A program made the translations under genes and the position numbers. DNA of 64,000 nt from NCBI RefSeq assembly GCF_028476545.1, contig NW_026731940.1, positions 367,501 to 431,500 of the forward strand, in the 5' to 3' direction. Under the pieces are notes generated by a model that was not told the origin of the DNA, searched no databases, and saw only the letters and a program-made list of their open reading frames with translations. Source of the DNA: Physella acuta (taxonomy: Eukaryota > Mollusca > Gastropoda > Physidae). Positions 42,416 to 47,611 of this stretch are shown in pieces. Every line of letters starts with the position of its first letter. The first letter of the stretch is position 1.

Positions 42416-45400
42416 CGTGTGTATGAGTGTGTGTGTATGCAGGGGGTGTTAGAGCGATTTAAATCCCCCACCCACCCCTCCACCTATGAAGAAAAAAATT
42501 CCCCACCAAGCCACAGCCTATGTGATTTTATAAAATGTGATTAGAACCTACTTTCAGGCTTAAAGCAGACTCTCAGTGTCCCACGACAACCTCCATTAAC
42601 AAAAGCTGTCTGTCCCTCAAAGCCGAACGTTTTCCCAAGCGCACAAACCGTAAGGGACAGCTGGTTGACGAGGGAGACGGAAGCGATCTTGCAGTTGTTG
42701 TCGAATTTTTTGGTGGCGACCTGGTAGTTGAGGCTCTCTAGTTTCACATCCTCGCAGTCGTTAGCTGGTGAAGGAAAGGACGATTTGGATTTAAACAAAA
42801 GAATTATTAAAGGTTAAGTGTCATCAATATAGGGCGAGTATGGTCCACACTCTTTATATGATTACATGGAAGGGGTTGCCGTCTTATATTCCCGTTTTAC
42901 ACACACACACATACTCAGAGAGAGAGAGAGAGGTATCTCCTCACGGTGTACCGCCCCTATCCCCTCCGTATTCAAAGGAAATAGAATGCATATACACAAT
43001 ATATATGCTACTTTAACCAGTGTTCTACCCTCCCTCTCCGGTAATTTCAAGTCCATCCAACCTCAAAATTTTCCAGTGTTCTCCCCCCTCTTTCCCGCTC
43101 CCCCTTTCAAAGAAAAATGTCTGAAATTAACACTAGTTGCAAGTATCGATTTCGAGAACTTTGTTTAAATGTATTACACAGATATTTTCTGGTAATCATT
43201 GAAAACACCATTTTTAGCGTGATAAACTATGTATAAAATTAAAAACCTGTCCAGTTTTGTAAGAAACATTATTTTAAACACCTCTACATGTTTATAATGT
43301 CTGCCACTACATTAATTAATGACTTTTAAACAATTCACTGATTAATAAATGACTTACAATTCACTTATTGAAAACAATTCTATACCATAACTGGCTACGT
43401 TCGTCCGTCTACAATTCACAATGAAGTTAAAAAAAAACCCGAACACAAAGCAAGCCAAGAAGAGTAACAGCAAGAAAACATATAATAATATGATTCTTCT
43501 GATCAAAAAGTGTGGTGGTTATTTTTAATGCCGGTAGTACCACATGTTTTGCTACTAGTTCATTTTAATAGAATTGTTACTTCGAATATTTCTAAGACTT
43601 ATCTATAGATTACACAAACGCAAGTCTGAAATTTTGTTTCGAAACTCAATGACTTCCCTAATTCGAATCAGCTATCTTGGATATCTGAAGAAGTGAAGCC
43701 GGCTAAGCATAATTCTGATTTAAAAAATTCCTTCATATTATATGGATGTAAAATAAATTAATGAAATATACTTAACTGCTCTTTGTGACGTTTGGATTTC
43801 CGGGTTATACTTGAAATAAATAACTTATATTAATAACTTAAAATCTAATTAAGCCCAACCTTTCTTTATGGTGTTTCGCTCTGAGTTTTCGAGTTGTATT
43901 TTTTTAACTGGATTTAGAATTTAATTTCGCCCTATGAGTTGTGAATGATTTGTTGTAAAACGATTGTGAGTCTCAAAGATTCAGCAGAGTTTTAATTGAT
44001 TGATGTTTGACGGTTTTGGTCCCCGAGATGTCAACTGTCTTATCTGGCACGAAATTTGCACTTTTCACCTTCGGAGATCTGGCTTTTCATCAGGTTCACT
44101 CACATTATCTCTTTCTGTCTCGTCATTCGTCATAACTGCATACAGTGTCTTCATACTGTCCAGCTTGCCTCGCTTACTTTATTATCTTCTATAGCCACAA
44201 GATTGGTCGACTTAGTAAAAGATGATACACACTAAGATTAACATAGCATCATATTTTTTTCACTATTAGGTTTAGACTTTGGCTACTTTTTTATCATGAT
44301 GTGGTGTTTTCTTTATTTTAAATCTTTTAACTTGATAGGGATGTTTTGCGCCTCCAAATGATTTAGAATAAGGCTTGTTTTATCATGCTGTGGGGTTCCA
44401 TGGTCTTTTATGTGCTTTATCCTCATGTCCACATGTTTCGTCTAATTTTAATGGGTTTTGTTCGTCACGGACATCATGTTTGGGACACCACCTGGTATCT
44501 TTATTTTAAGATACCGTCATTGAATGTCTTAAACAGACTTAGCGTGTAATCTGTCCCCATTCTTGTATGATCCACCTTCATCTATCTTGATATGGGAGAC
44601 AGCAACATTGTTTTTAACGGATTCAATATGCAATATGTCATCACGTTTATGCGATCGACCACACCATATTGTCTGCAACTGACTCACCTGCATGATCTTT
44701 TTCTAAAATACACAAAATACAAACATCCAATGTCATGTCTCTAGTAGATTCAGTACGAGATTTATCCCCATGTCGACCTAATCCATCTAATTTTAATAGC
44801 GTTTTTGCTCGACAAGGACATCATTTAGAAGTAAAACCTCACCTTTTTCGTATCCATGTCCAGCTTTGCCTGTCATAAGTGTGTGATTTATCCTCAAGTC
44901 CAATTGATCCTTTGATTCATTTGTTATTGCTCAACACGGACATCATTAATATTTGAAATCTCACCTTTAATGTCGGATCCACTACCAGCTATCTTGGCTT
45001 GTGAGACATCATCATTCAGCGTCTTTGTTCTGGAAGATCCCGTATGAAATCTCACCTTTTATGTCGGATCCACTACCAGCTATCTTGACTTGTGAGACAT
45101 CATCATTCAGCGTCTTTGTTCTGGAAGATCCCGTATCCTCTCCGGCTGAAGAGTTCTGTCTTGGAGCCTGTGATAAGGCCTTATCGTAGTTTGGAGTATC
45201 CAACGAAGAGGACGCTTTGGTCAACGTCACCCAAGTAGTATTGATAGTGGCTGTGCTCTGAATATGTTGCGTAGACGATGTATTTGTGTGTGTTTTATTG
45301 CTCTGCTTAGCGGCTGATTTTTGTTTCTGCGTTGTGGTTTCTCTATTTTCTGAAGAAGATTCTCTTGTGCCAGTAGAAGGGAGAGGACCCTCAGCACTTC

Positions 45401-45488
45401 TAGAGCTTGATGAAGACGTGAGACCTTCAATCGAGTGAGACTGAAGATATGCTGCACCCACCAAGGCTAACAGCCAAGTAACTCTCAT
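1750..45488 (-). CDS. 59-exon secreted mucin/VWF-like multidomain lectin
   Basis: Secreted gel-forming mucin-like or von Willebrand-like protein of about 3,981 residues, inferred from domain order. Exons in coding order: 45056-45488, 42552-42764, 42192-42279, 41865-41977, 41025-41127, 40635-40777, 40391-40527, 39585-39792, 34425-34589, 34173-34314, 33385-33505, 33043-33177, 32719-32876, 32279-32402, 31495-31705, 30210-30436, 29642-29801, 29211-29340, 28922-28995, 28480-28671, 27297-27326, 26377-26583, 26214-26237, 25726-25858, 24957-25198, 24309-24406, 23779-23959, 23357-23497, 22669-22753, 21678-21891, 20867-21014, 20530-20689, 19899-20025, 19647-19803, 19120-19337, 18019-18208, 17480-17665, 16714-16986, 16217-16314, 15573-15750, 14071-14196, 13304-13435, 12886-13049, 12475-12627, 12024-12151, 8842-11611, 8427-8544, 8090-8301, 7362-7548, 6906-7019, 6468-6593, 5908-6048, 4880-5128, 4414-4515, 4114-4299, 3404-3604, 2722-2904, 2166-2407, 1750-1794. 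All phases join without a stop and sum to 11,946 nt. Exact edges of a few weak acceptors (exon 34 at 19803, exon 37 at 17665) are less sure. Ortholog name not recognised. Confidence 0.88.
2722..5128 (-). CDS. Exons 53-57: three Kazal-like domains and a TSP1-like segment (aa ~3580-3886)
   Basis: Exon 53 (4880-5128): [15 protein letters not shown]...[19 protein letters not shown]...RCINN...GKC, Kazal-like. Exons 54-55 (4414-4515, 4114-4299): [38 protein letters not shown], Kazal-like with a Pro-rich entry. Exon 56 (3404-3604): [20 protein letters not shown] then [10 protein letters not shown], resembling a thrombospondin type 1 repeat. Exon 57 (2722-2904): [33 protein letters not shown], the clearest Kazal. 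All are phase 1-1, so the block was likely assembled by exon shuffling. Protease inhibition is possible for Kazal domains but no reactive-site loop can be judged by eye. Confidence 0.75.
5562..5907 (-). repeat. 23-bp minisatellite made of exon 52 splice donors
   Basis: About 15 copies of ACTTACTGACATTGTCATGTTAT (plus strand, 23-bp unit given in part here as acttactgacattgtcatg). On the coding strand each reads ATGACAATGTCA|GTAAGT, a copy of the true donor of exon 52 (AATGCCA|GTAAGT at 5907/5908). The array lies wholly in the intron, beginning at the authentic donor. Confidence 0.85.
5908..7548 (-). CDS. Exons 49-52: EGF cluster (aa ~3391-3579)
   Basis: Exon 49 (7362-7548): [10 protein letters not shown]...[27 protein letters not shown], an EGF following the TIL. 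Exon 50 (6906-7019): a short Cys-rich piece, [30 protein letters not shown]. Exon 51 (6468-6593): a canonical calcium-binding [25 protein letters not shown] then YRCDCADGY. Exon 52 (5908-6048): another, [18 protein letters not shown] then [12 protein letters not shown]. Exons 50-52 are all phase 1-1, the usual arrangement for shuffled EGF exons. The exon 52 donor starts the 23-bp array at 5562-5907. Confidence 0.87.
7808..8089 (-). repeat. 29-35-bp minisatellite made of exon 48 splice donors
   Basis: About nine units of AACTTACAGGATAATATTTT plus a variable spacer (TTAGACCTAAC or TTTAAAC). On the coding strand each carries AATATTATCCT|GTAAGTTGTT, the same sequence as the end of exon 48 and its donor at 8089/8090. 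Confidence 0.85.
8090..8544 (-). CDS. Exons 47-48: C8 remainder and TIL domain 3 (aa ~3281-3390)
   Basis: Exon 47 (8427-8544) continues the third C8: [18 protein letters not shown]...FTCK...KRC. It is much shorter than exons 15 and 34 and lacks the CVxDxC core, so this C8 is reduced. Exon 48 (8090-8301) is a TIL domain: [50 protein letters not shown]. The ending ([12 protein letters not shown]) is the usual TIL-E end. The exon 48 donor (CCT|GTAAGTTGTT) is the first member of a tandem array of donor copies in the intron. Confidence 0.82.
8842..11611 (-). CDS. Exon 46: giant Pro/Thr mucin-repeat exon (aa ~2357-3280)
   Basis: A single 2,770-base exon (phase 2-0) codes about 923 residues. From roughly 11520 down to 9800 it is a near-perfect 30-base array, about 57 copies of the decapeptide PPQHP[N/D]ISTN. 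From 9800 to 8980 the same unit is degenerate (Pro, Gln, Lys, Asp, Thr-rich). Each unit offers Ser/Thr for O-glycans, and units with Asn at position 6 make an N-I-S sequon. The exon opens with VCAPRTPIP and closes with [22 protein letters not shown]; these flanks align with the N-terminal C8 exon of assemblies 1 and 2 (exons 14 and 33, same phase 2-0). The mucin tract therefore sits inside a C8 exon. Antisense frames are open over the array only because 30 is a multiple of three. Confidence 0.9.
12024..13435 (-). CDS. Exons 42-45: degenerate VWD domain 3 (aa ~2165-2356)
   Basis: Exons 13304-13435, 12886-13049, 12475-12627 and 12024-12151. The start reads [19 protein letters not shown] and then [14 protein letters not shown], so the GDPHY signature is replaced by GPAAP and the metal-site Asp is gone. 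Later strands ([18 protein letters not shown]) and the end ([12 protein letters not shown]) are recognisable as VWD, including the CGxC motif. Exon phases 1-0-0-2 parallel assembly 1 from its second exon on. The domain is intact as a reading frame but has likely lost calcium binding. Confidence 0.75.
12270..12352 (+). mobile_element. SINE tail fragment
   Basis: GGCATAGTGCCAAGGT then CTACTTCATCTGCCCCGTG and GGGAAATGATG match the tail of the copy at 25340-25612. Lies in intron 44 next to a (TA)n tract. Confidence 0.5.
13594..13990 (+). mobile_element. Two tandem tRNA-derived SINE copies in intron 41
   Basis: Each starts GGCGTGGTCGAGTC (box A-like, as in tRNA-Ser/Leu) and has GAGTTCGAACCC or GAGTTCAAACCC (box B-like). 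The first runs about 13594-13852, the second is shorter, about 13853-13990, and ends in a (GAA)n tail. Frames across it are artefacts. It is not a functional tRNA gene: no acceptor-stem pairing or anticodon arm is evident. Confidence 0.65.
14071..16314 (-). CDS. Exons 39-41: mucin WxxW (CysD) domain 3 and calcium-binding EGF (aa ~2031-2164)
   Basis: Exon 39 (16217-16314) has [13 protein letters not shown] and [10 protein letters not shown]; exon 40 (15573-15750) has [26 protein letters not shown] and [11 protein letters not shown]. Together they form a third WxxW/CysD domain in phases 1-0-1, identical to domains 1 and 2. Exon 41 (14071-14196) is a calcium-binding [33 protein letters not shown], with the D-x-D/N-E calcium ligands and the N-x4-F/Y hydroxylation-type motif. 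Intron 40 holds the Helitron-like element at 14396-15463. Intron 41 holds a SINE pair. Confidence 0.82.
14396..15463 (+). mobile_element. Helitron-like element (non-autonomous) in intron 40
   Basis: The element starts TCTAATATATAAAGC within a (TA)n tract and ends ...GGGACGGCTAG before another (TA)n tract. TC at the 5' end, CTAG (CTRR) at the 3' end, a GC-rich near-palindrome (GGCCTGGCC) just before it, no target duplication and an A|T insertion site are the Helitron hallmarks. The interior is strongly G/T-rich on the plus strand and has no Rep/helicase frame. Open frames at 14981-15276 are low-complexity artefacts. Confidence 0.6.
16714..18208 (-). CDS. Exons 36-38: EGF-like and C-type lectin domain 4 (aa ~1815-2030)
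   Basis: Exon 36 (18019-18208, phase 0-1) encodes a six-cysteine EGF-like or Cys-rich link ([14 protein letters not shown]...[17 protein letters not shown]...TCK) in the position that exons 17 and 49 hold in the other supermodules. Exons 37-38 (17480-17665, 16714-16986) give a [34 protein letters not shown], then [20 protein letters not shown] and a C-terminal half ending in TPVCVL. Each of these two CTLD exons is phase 1-1, unlike CTLD1-3. The exon 37 acceptor (TTGAAG before 17665) is purine-rich and the weakest in the gene, yet it preserves the frame. Confidence 0.75.
18902..19110. repeat. Degenerate 28-30-bp repeat next to the exon 35 donor
   Basis: Units of the type GTTTAACAGAAGATATTTGC, about seven copies, ending a few bases short of the donor at 19119. 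Unlike the other arrays it does not include the splice site itself. Confidence 0.6.
19120..22753 (-). CDS. Exons 29-35: VWD-C8-TIL assembly 2 (aa ~1445-1814)
   Basis: Exons 22669-22753, 21678-21891, 20867-21014, 20530-20689, 19899-20025, 19647-19803 and 19120-19337. VWD signature [21 protein letters not shown]; later strands [19 protein letters not shown] and [14 protein letters not shown]; end [11 protein letters not shown] with the exact CGLC motif known from VWF and mucin D domains. C8: NLCGVFKD...[12 protein letters not shown]...[32 protein letters not shown]...[23 protein letters not shown]. The phase series 1-2-0-1-2-0-1-0 is close to that of assembly 1. Intron 29-30 (22,0-22,6 kb) contains no exon I can support. 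Confidence 0.9.
21196..21292. mobile_element. Same element family, partial copy 6
   Basis: TTCAGACACTTTTTCTC, AACTTCTAGGGG, then a run of 13 G; resembles the left half of copy 2. Lies in intron 30. Confidence 0.35.
21315..21392 (-). mobile_element. SINE 3' fragment
   Basis: TTCTTCTTCTTCTTCGTTCTT and the following GTGTTGGAAGGGATCGAG are the reverse complement of the tail of the SINE at 13853-13990. Sits in intron 30. Confidence 0.6.
23357..24406 (-). CDS. Exons 26-28: mucin WxxW (CysD) domain 2 and EGF (aa ~1305-1444)
   Basis: Exons 24309-24406 and 23779-23959 encode a second WxxW domain. Here the aromatic pair is Tyr rather than Trp ([10 protein letters not shown]), followed by [44 protein letters not shown]. 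Exon 28 (23357-23497) is an EGF-like repeat with [13 protein letters not shown]...[13 protein letters not shown]...TC. Exon 28 ends at ACAG followed by GCAAGT, a textbook GC-AG intron donor; the GT sites nearby do not keep the frame. The acceptor of exon 26 is the last of five tandem copies (see repeat at 24370-24779). Confidence 0.82.
24370..24779 (-). repeat. 80-bp minisatellite made of the exon 26 acceptor
   Basis: Five copies (24370, 24450, 24530, 24610, 24690) and a 10-base partial, nearly identical. Each holds the branch/pyrimidine region, the acceptor CTTGCAG and the first ~37 bases of exon 26. The authentic acceptor (24406/24407) is the last copy in transcription order; four decoy acceptors lie upstream, at 80-base steps. 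Frames of 61 codons over it are artefacts. Confidence 0.9.
24804..24871. repeat. (TA)n microsatellite, intron 25
   Basis: Pure TA run close to the exon 26 minisatellite; other TA runs at 12371-12424, 14297-14395 and 33187-33255. Confidence 0.95.
24957..26237 (-). CDS. Exons 23-25: micro-exon and C-type lectin domain 3 (aa ~1172-1304)
   Basis: Exon 23 (26214-26237) is a 24-base micro-exon, phase 1-1, coding eight linker residues of Asn, Thr, Lys, Tyr type. Exons 24-25 (25726-25858, 24957-25198) give a degenerate CTLD: helix 1 reads [20 protein letters not shown], the core has FVYMTYDK...FKWGNG and the end has [12 protein letters not shown]...[10 protein letters not shown]. The WIG core and the EPN/WND calcium ligands are not visible, so this domain probably binds protein or has lost sugar binding. 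Intron phases 1-2-1 match those of CTLD1 and CTLD2. Confidence 0.75.
25340..25612 (+). mobile_element. Diverged copy of the second SINE family
   Basis: Shares GATGGATACC, AAGGCAGCTGGGC and AACTTTACTTCATCTGCCCC with the copy at 28128, plus a poly-G insertion. Lies in intron 24. Confidence 0.5.
26377..29801 (-). CDS. Exons 17-22: EGF and C-type lectin domain 2 with two inserted exons (aa ~908-1171)
   Basis: Exon 17 (29642-29801) is an EGF-like repeat (PCSENADC...[14 protein letters not shown]) completed by the first base pair of exon 18. Exons 18-19 (29211-29340, 28922-28995) begin a [35 protein letters not shown]. Exon 22 (26377-26583) finishes it: MWIGG...[10 protein letters not shown]...[12 protein letters not shown]. 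Between them lie exon 20 (28480-28671, 64 codons, five cysteines) and exon 21 (27297-27326, ten codons), both phase 1-1. Skipping either or both keeps the frame and would rebuild a standard CTLD, so they may be cassette exons. Function of the exon 20 segment is unrecognised. Intron 18 has a (TA)n tract at 28829-28906 next to exon 19. Confidence 0.78.
26786..26961. mobile_element. Small inverted-repeat element with poly-C tracts, copy 1
   Basis: Terminal inverted repeat ACAGAGTTTCTTCCAGGC on the left and GTCTGGAAGAAACACTGT on the right, with TTCTGA next to both ends as a likely target duplication. The interior has runs of 12-14 C and TATATAGAAAATATATACTT. Intron 21. Confidence 0.65.
27641..27867. 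mobile_element. Small inverted-repeat element with poly-G tracts, copy 2 (inverted)
   Basis: AGTGTTTCTTCCAGAC on the left and GCCTGGAAGAAACTCTGT on the right, interior TATATATTTTCTATATAAATT with several G runs of 12-20. It is the reverse orientation of copy 1. Confidence 0.65.
28128..28352 (+). mobile_element. Second SINE family, fullest copy
   Basis: A tRNA-like head (ATCGAATGGTAGAGAG, then CTCAGGTTCGGTTC as box B) is followed by a body containing CCATCAGTCC, GGTACCTGACTTGG, GACCACACATCCTTC and AACTTTACTTCATCTG. The same body and tail segments recur at 12270-12350, 25340-25612 and 33960-34085, and shorter pieces (GTGTGGTCAGCACTATG) near 16620 and 18255. Confidence 0.55.
28829..28906. repeat. 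(TA)n microsatellite, 16 bases from exon 19
   Basis: Pure TA run ending just before the exon 19 donor; length change could affect splicing of exon 19. Confidence 0.95.
30210..34314 (-). CDS. Exons 10-16: VWD-C8-TIL assembly 1 (aa ~535-907)
   Basis: Exons 34173-34314, 33385-33505, 33043-33177, 32719-32876, 32279-32402, 31495-31705 and 30210-30436. The VWD starts with [21 protein letters not shown], the canonical GDPHYxTxDG signature, and ends with [17 protein letters not shown], which includes the CGxC motif. Exons 14-15 give the C8 ([22 protein letters not shown], then a CRSFANC end). Exon 16 is a TIL domain with ten cysteines in the expected order (NNCG...CQDSC...CACQDGF...CVPADDC). In VWF and mucins this unit drives disulfide-linked assembly in the Golgi. 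The exon 15 donor is GTAGGT; this choice alone keeps the frame. Confidence 0.9.
30520..31101. mobile_element. TTAA-flanked foldback MITE in intron 15
   Basis: The element starts TTAAGGGGGAAGGCTCCGGT and ends with its reverse complement; TTAA at both ends reads as a target duplication. The terminal inverted repeats run for about 160 bases, and inner segments (around 30800 and 30900) are also inverted copies, so nearly the whole 574 bp can fold on itself. TTAA duplication is typical of piggyBac-type transposition, but the terminal bases are not the usual CCC, so the superfamily is tentative. No coding capacity. Confidence 0.7.
33955..34145 (+). mobile_element. SINE-related fragment in intron 10
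   Basis: AGTGTGGTCAGCACTATG, CAACCTGAGTCAGATACCC and ATCAGTGTTGGGTGGACTT recur in shorter form at 16620, 18255 and 60180. Assigned to the SINE family by shared blocks only. Confidence 0.4.
34425..40527 (-). CDS. Exons 7-9: mucin WxxW (CysD) domain 1 and degenerate EGF (aa ~365-534)
   Basis: Exons 40391-40527 and 39585-39792 encode a Mucin-2 WxxW (CysD) domain: [17 protein letters not shown], then [31 protein letters not shown] and a final KC. This family occurs in gel-forming mucins and CILP, where it mediates weak non-covalent contacts between chains. Exon 9 (34425-34589, phase 1-1) sits where the other two supermodules have an EGF; it keeps [11 protein letters not shown], a further ECVQ and LC but has a run of six lysines followed by a Ser/Thr tail, so it looks like a decayed EGF. 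The 5-kb intron between exons 8 and 9 is occupied almost entirely by the LTR retrotransposon at 34841-39526. Confidence 0.82.
34841..35015 (+). repeat. 5' LTR
   Basis: 175-bp terminal repeat with TG...CA ends, followed directly by a primer-binding-type stretch beginning TGGCGACGAGG. Preceded by ATGAC (34836-34840). Confidence 0.9.
39352..39526 (+). repeat. 3' LTR
   Basis: 175 bp, about 98 percent identical to the 5' LTR, preceded by a purine-rich tract (aagggtaaaggga) and followed by the ATGAC target duplication (39527-39531). Confidence 0.9.
40017..40145. repeat. Short degenerate repeat in intron 7
   Basis: Three to four copies of a ~34-bp unit around ACAAAGTACTTCATTGTATAG. No coding or splice signal in it. 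Confidence 0.5.
40635..42279 (-). CDS. Exons 3-6: C-type lectin domain 1 (aa ~216-364)
   Basis: Exons 42192-42279, 41865-41977, 41025-41127 and 40635-40777 join in phases 1-2-1-2-1. The product starts with a CTLD beta-1 strand (IYGYCLLP), continues with the helix-1 pattern [19 protein letters not shown], and ends with CVVADFD...[15 protein letters not shown], the usual C-terminal Cys pair and FICE motif. No clear WIG-type core or EPN/QPD calcium-sugar motif is visible, so sugar binding may be lost or changed. The exon 6 donor is GTATGT; a second GT four bases downstream would break the frame. Intron 2 carries a (TA)n run at 42327-42413. Confidence 0.8.
42327..42413. repeat. (TA)n microsatellite, intron 2
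   Basis: Pure TA run about 48 bases upstream of the exon 3 acceptor in transcription order. Confidence 0.95.
42552..42764 (-). CDS. Exon 2: DUF3011-like Cys-rich domain (aa ~145-215)
   Basis: One symmetric phase 1-1 exon encodes a compact domain with the pattern C-x-D...NC-x6-LVNQLS-x3-C-x-LGKTFGF...FVNGGC-x4-VC. This matches my recollection of the DUF3011 family (V-x-L-x2-Q-x-S-x3-C-x2-G-x2-WG ... V-x2-GC-x-A). DUF3011 has no firm biochemical role that I know of; it is small, beta-rich and often found in secreted or envelope proteins. The match is by eye only. A lectin-like or crystallin-like fold is an alternative. Its place right after the signal and Ser/Thr stretch suggests an exposed N-terminal head. 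Confidence 0.6.
43018..43138. mobile_element. Same element family, diverged copy 5
   Basis: CAGTGTTCTACCCTCC ... CCAGTGTTCTCCCCCC and AAATGTCTGAAATTAACACTAG resemble the poly-C members; a weaker match in intron 1. Confidence 0.3.
44955..45136 (-). repeat. 91-bp tandem duplication of the exon 1 end and donor
   Basis: 45046-45136 (exon 1 end with donor) and 44955-45045 (intronic copy) differ at about two positions. Both contain GACAT(A/T)AAAG|GTGAG. More diverged relatives occur at about 44838-44950 and perhaps earlier (44.4-44.7 kb). Use of the second donor would read through an in-frame stop. Confidence 0.8.
45056..45488 (-). CDS. Exon 1: signal peptide and Ser/Thr-rich N-terminus (aa 1-144)
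   Basis: The ATG at 45488 opens a hydrophobic leader ([19 protein letters not shown]) that reads as a classical secretion signal with likely cleavage near residue 19-22. Residues 23-144 are rich in Ser, Thr, Asn and Gln and contain several N-x-S/T sequons (NKT, NTS, NTT), so heavy glycosylation and little fold are expected. The exon ends in phase 1 at a GTGAG donor. The open frame runs on past the donor to 45012, but that extension is intronic. The last 81 bases plus the donor are duplicated in tandem immediately downstream in intron 1 (see repeat entry). The start is chosen because it is the only ATG in frame ahead of the leader. Confidence 0.85.
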
Positions 45489-45617
45489 GGCTAATGCTGA
45501 ACCAAATCACTTTTCAGCAGCTACGTTCATATTAGGCCGATGTATGAAAAAAAACTACTTCCGAACAGAGTTATAATCCTTCTACTGGGTTTTGCATACG
45601 AGGAAAATGAAAACAAT

Positions 45618-45625
45618 CTTTTATA
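45618..45625 (-). promoter_or_regulatory. Candidate TATA box upstream of the mucin-like gene
   Basis: TATAAAAG on the minus strand, about 130 bases before the ATG at 45488, implying a 5' UTR of about 100 bases. Motif and distance are the only support; the region is AT-rich, so chance occurrence is possible. Confidence 0.35.
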
Positions 45626-46018
45626 TCGACGTTTGTTAGAATTTCCGAAAGTGGCATTTTAAAACTTTTGTGAGCGTCTGTTCCCTTTAATGCACACGGA
45701 GCCTACACCCTATACAACCCCCTCACACCAGTTCCTTAAGTAACCGGCAATGAAAACAAAACAACGTGTTCAAAATCAATAATTAATTTTGGCCCATTTC
45801 GTGAAAACTCATAAGCACCACATGTTATACATTTTTTTCACAAACGTTTATTGCACAACTACCGCATATTTGCAACAATTTTAATTTTTTACAAAAACAG
45901 TGCAGATTTTTGCAGTAATTAACACGAACGATATTAGTAGAAAATCTAAATCACTAACAAGCATGTGACAAAAAATCAATTTCTATGAATACCTGAATAA
46001 ATTCAGAGCTGTAAGAAT

Positions 46019-46100
46019 CAGTGTTTCTTTCAGACTTTTTCTCCGGTAGTGGGGGGGGGGGGGGGCACTGGTAAAGTATATGTTTTCTATATGCCAGACT
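46019..46100. mobile_element. Same element family, partial copy 4
   Basis: Left end CAGTGTTTCTTTCAGAC, a G15 run, GGTAAAGTATATGTTTTC; the rest is missing. Confidence 0.5.
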
Positions 46101-47240
46101 CCAAACAAATAGGATAAATATATCATGATAAAGTATCCAACTTAATTTACTTATATTTTGATATCATATTTTTTCAACACCTGCTTCATCTTGCCCTTGT
46201 ATAACCTTTTCAATTTTAGAAAAAAACTTTTTGATTTCATTTTCTAATAGTATAATTTAATAGATGACTAACATAATTGAACTTAATTATCCCTAGAAAA
46301 AAAGAGTTAAAAAAACGGCAAAATATTCAATTAAAAATTCTGTTAATCCGTTTTAATATAATATCTAGAGTATATAAAGATCCATTTAGTACATTTCGCG
46401 CTTATAATAAACACTGCCCCCCCCCCTCCACCACCAAAAAGGTCAGTTTTAAGCAATGACACACTTTTCTAAATCATTGAGGATATATATCAGAAGTAAA
46501 AATATAAATTGCTACCGCAAATGACCACTTCGGGAAGCTGTTTTCTCACCTTTTATTTTCTATTATCCCCCCCCCCCCCCCAGTTTGTTTACTGCCTATA
46601 TAATAAAAAATGTAAAAATATTTCAAAAATCCTATACTTCTTGGGTTCCTAGTTTTACCTCAAATATCTTGAACATTACATTATTTGTCATAGATCCATT
46701 GTTGTGCAAATCGGTTTGAGCAGTGGAAGCATGTGCTAATTTCTTGAGTGACAACAACAATATGAAAACACGTATAGTGAAATTAAGCCATTCGAAAACG
46801 AAACAAGGAAACTAAACACGATTATTAATTGAAATATTAATAGTATACCCAATAGGCATATATTTAACAGAATATTGAAAATCAAAATGCCTCATCCGAC
46901 AATTTTAAAAAGTAAAAAAACAATTACATTTTAATTATTGACTTGCACTTCGTGCACAGCAAACAGCCTTTTCATCTAATAGATTAAGTATTATATTGAT
47001 TTAAAATATTAGTTCACTGAACTTCATTGGTAAAATAGTTTTAATTAAATAACTTTATTTAAAAAAATTATATATAACCGCGAACTTGCATTCTGTCACT
47101 CAGTACAAATAAATAAAAAAAAAACGACTTGATTGCATAATTTAAAATGATTACTAAATATGGCTTGTAGCTTACATGCTGGGTCAAATAAAGAATCAAA
47201 TTAATATATAATTTCCTTTCCAAAACATGCACCCGAAAAC

Positions 47241-47288
<48 letters not shown>

Positions 47289-47454
47289 CGGGGAATGCAG
47301 GTAATTCCAACCCCTAATGAAGGTACTTTAATTTTTTTTAATCTTTGAAAACAGTCATTTTTTTCTTTGAAGTACCATTTATTATAAATTAGACCATTTA
47401 ATATGGATATGTAATGCGTGATTATTAAAAAGAAGTGCACTGTAATTAATATTT

Positions 47455-47611
47455 TGGGGGAGTGGGGGTGAGTGGGAGGATCGGACACTGGTAAACGTAT
47501 ATGTTTTCTATATAAAATTCACTTTGTTTGGAAGGGGGGGGGGGTAGACTTTCTTCGCCCTCCCCCCCCCCCCTCTTTGAAGAAATGCCCTGAAGAAACT
47601 CTGTTTTCGGT
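47455..47611. mobile_element. Same element family, copy 3
   Basis: Contains ACTGGTAAACGTATATGTTTTC, a G11 run, a C13 run and the end GAAATGCCCTGAAGAAACTCTGTT. The left end is degraded. Confidence 0.5.

Noticed and set aside
45012-45055. Extension of exon 1 to the frame end
   Set aside because: Lies past a good donor and in the duplicated segment; exon 2 joins in frame only from 45056.
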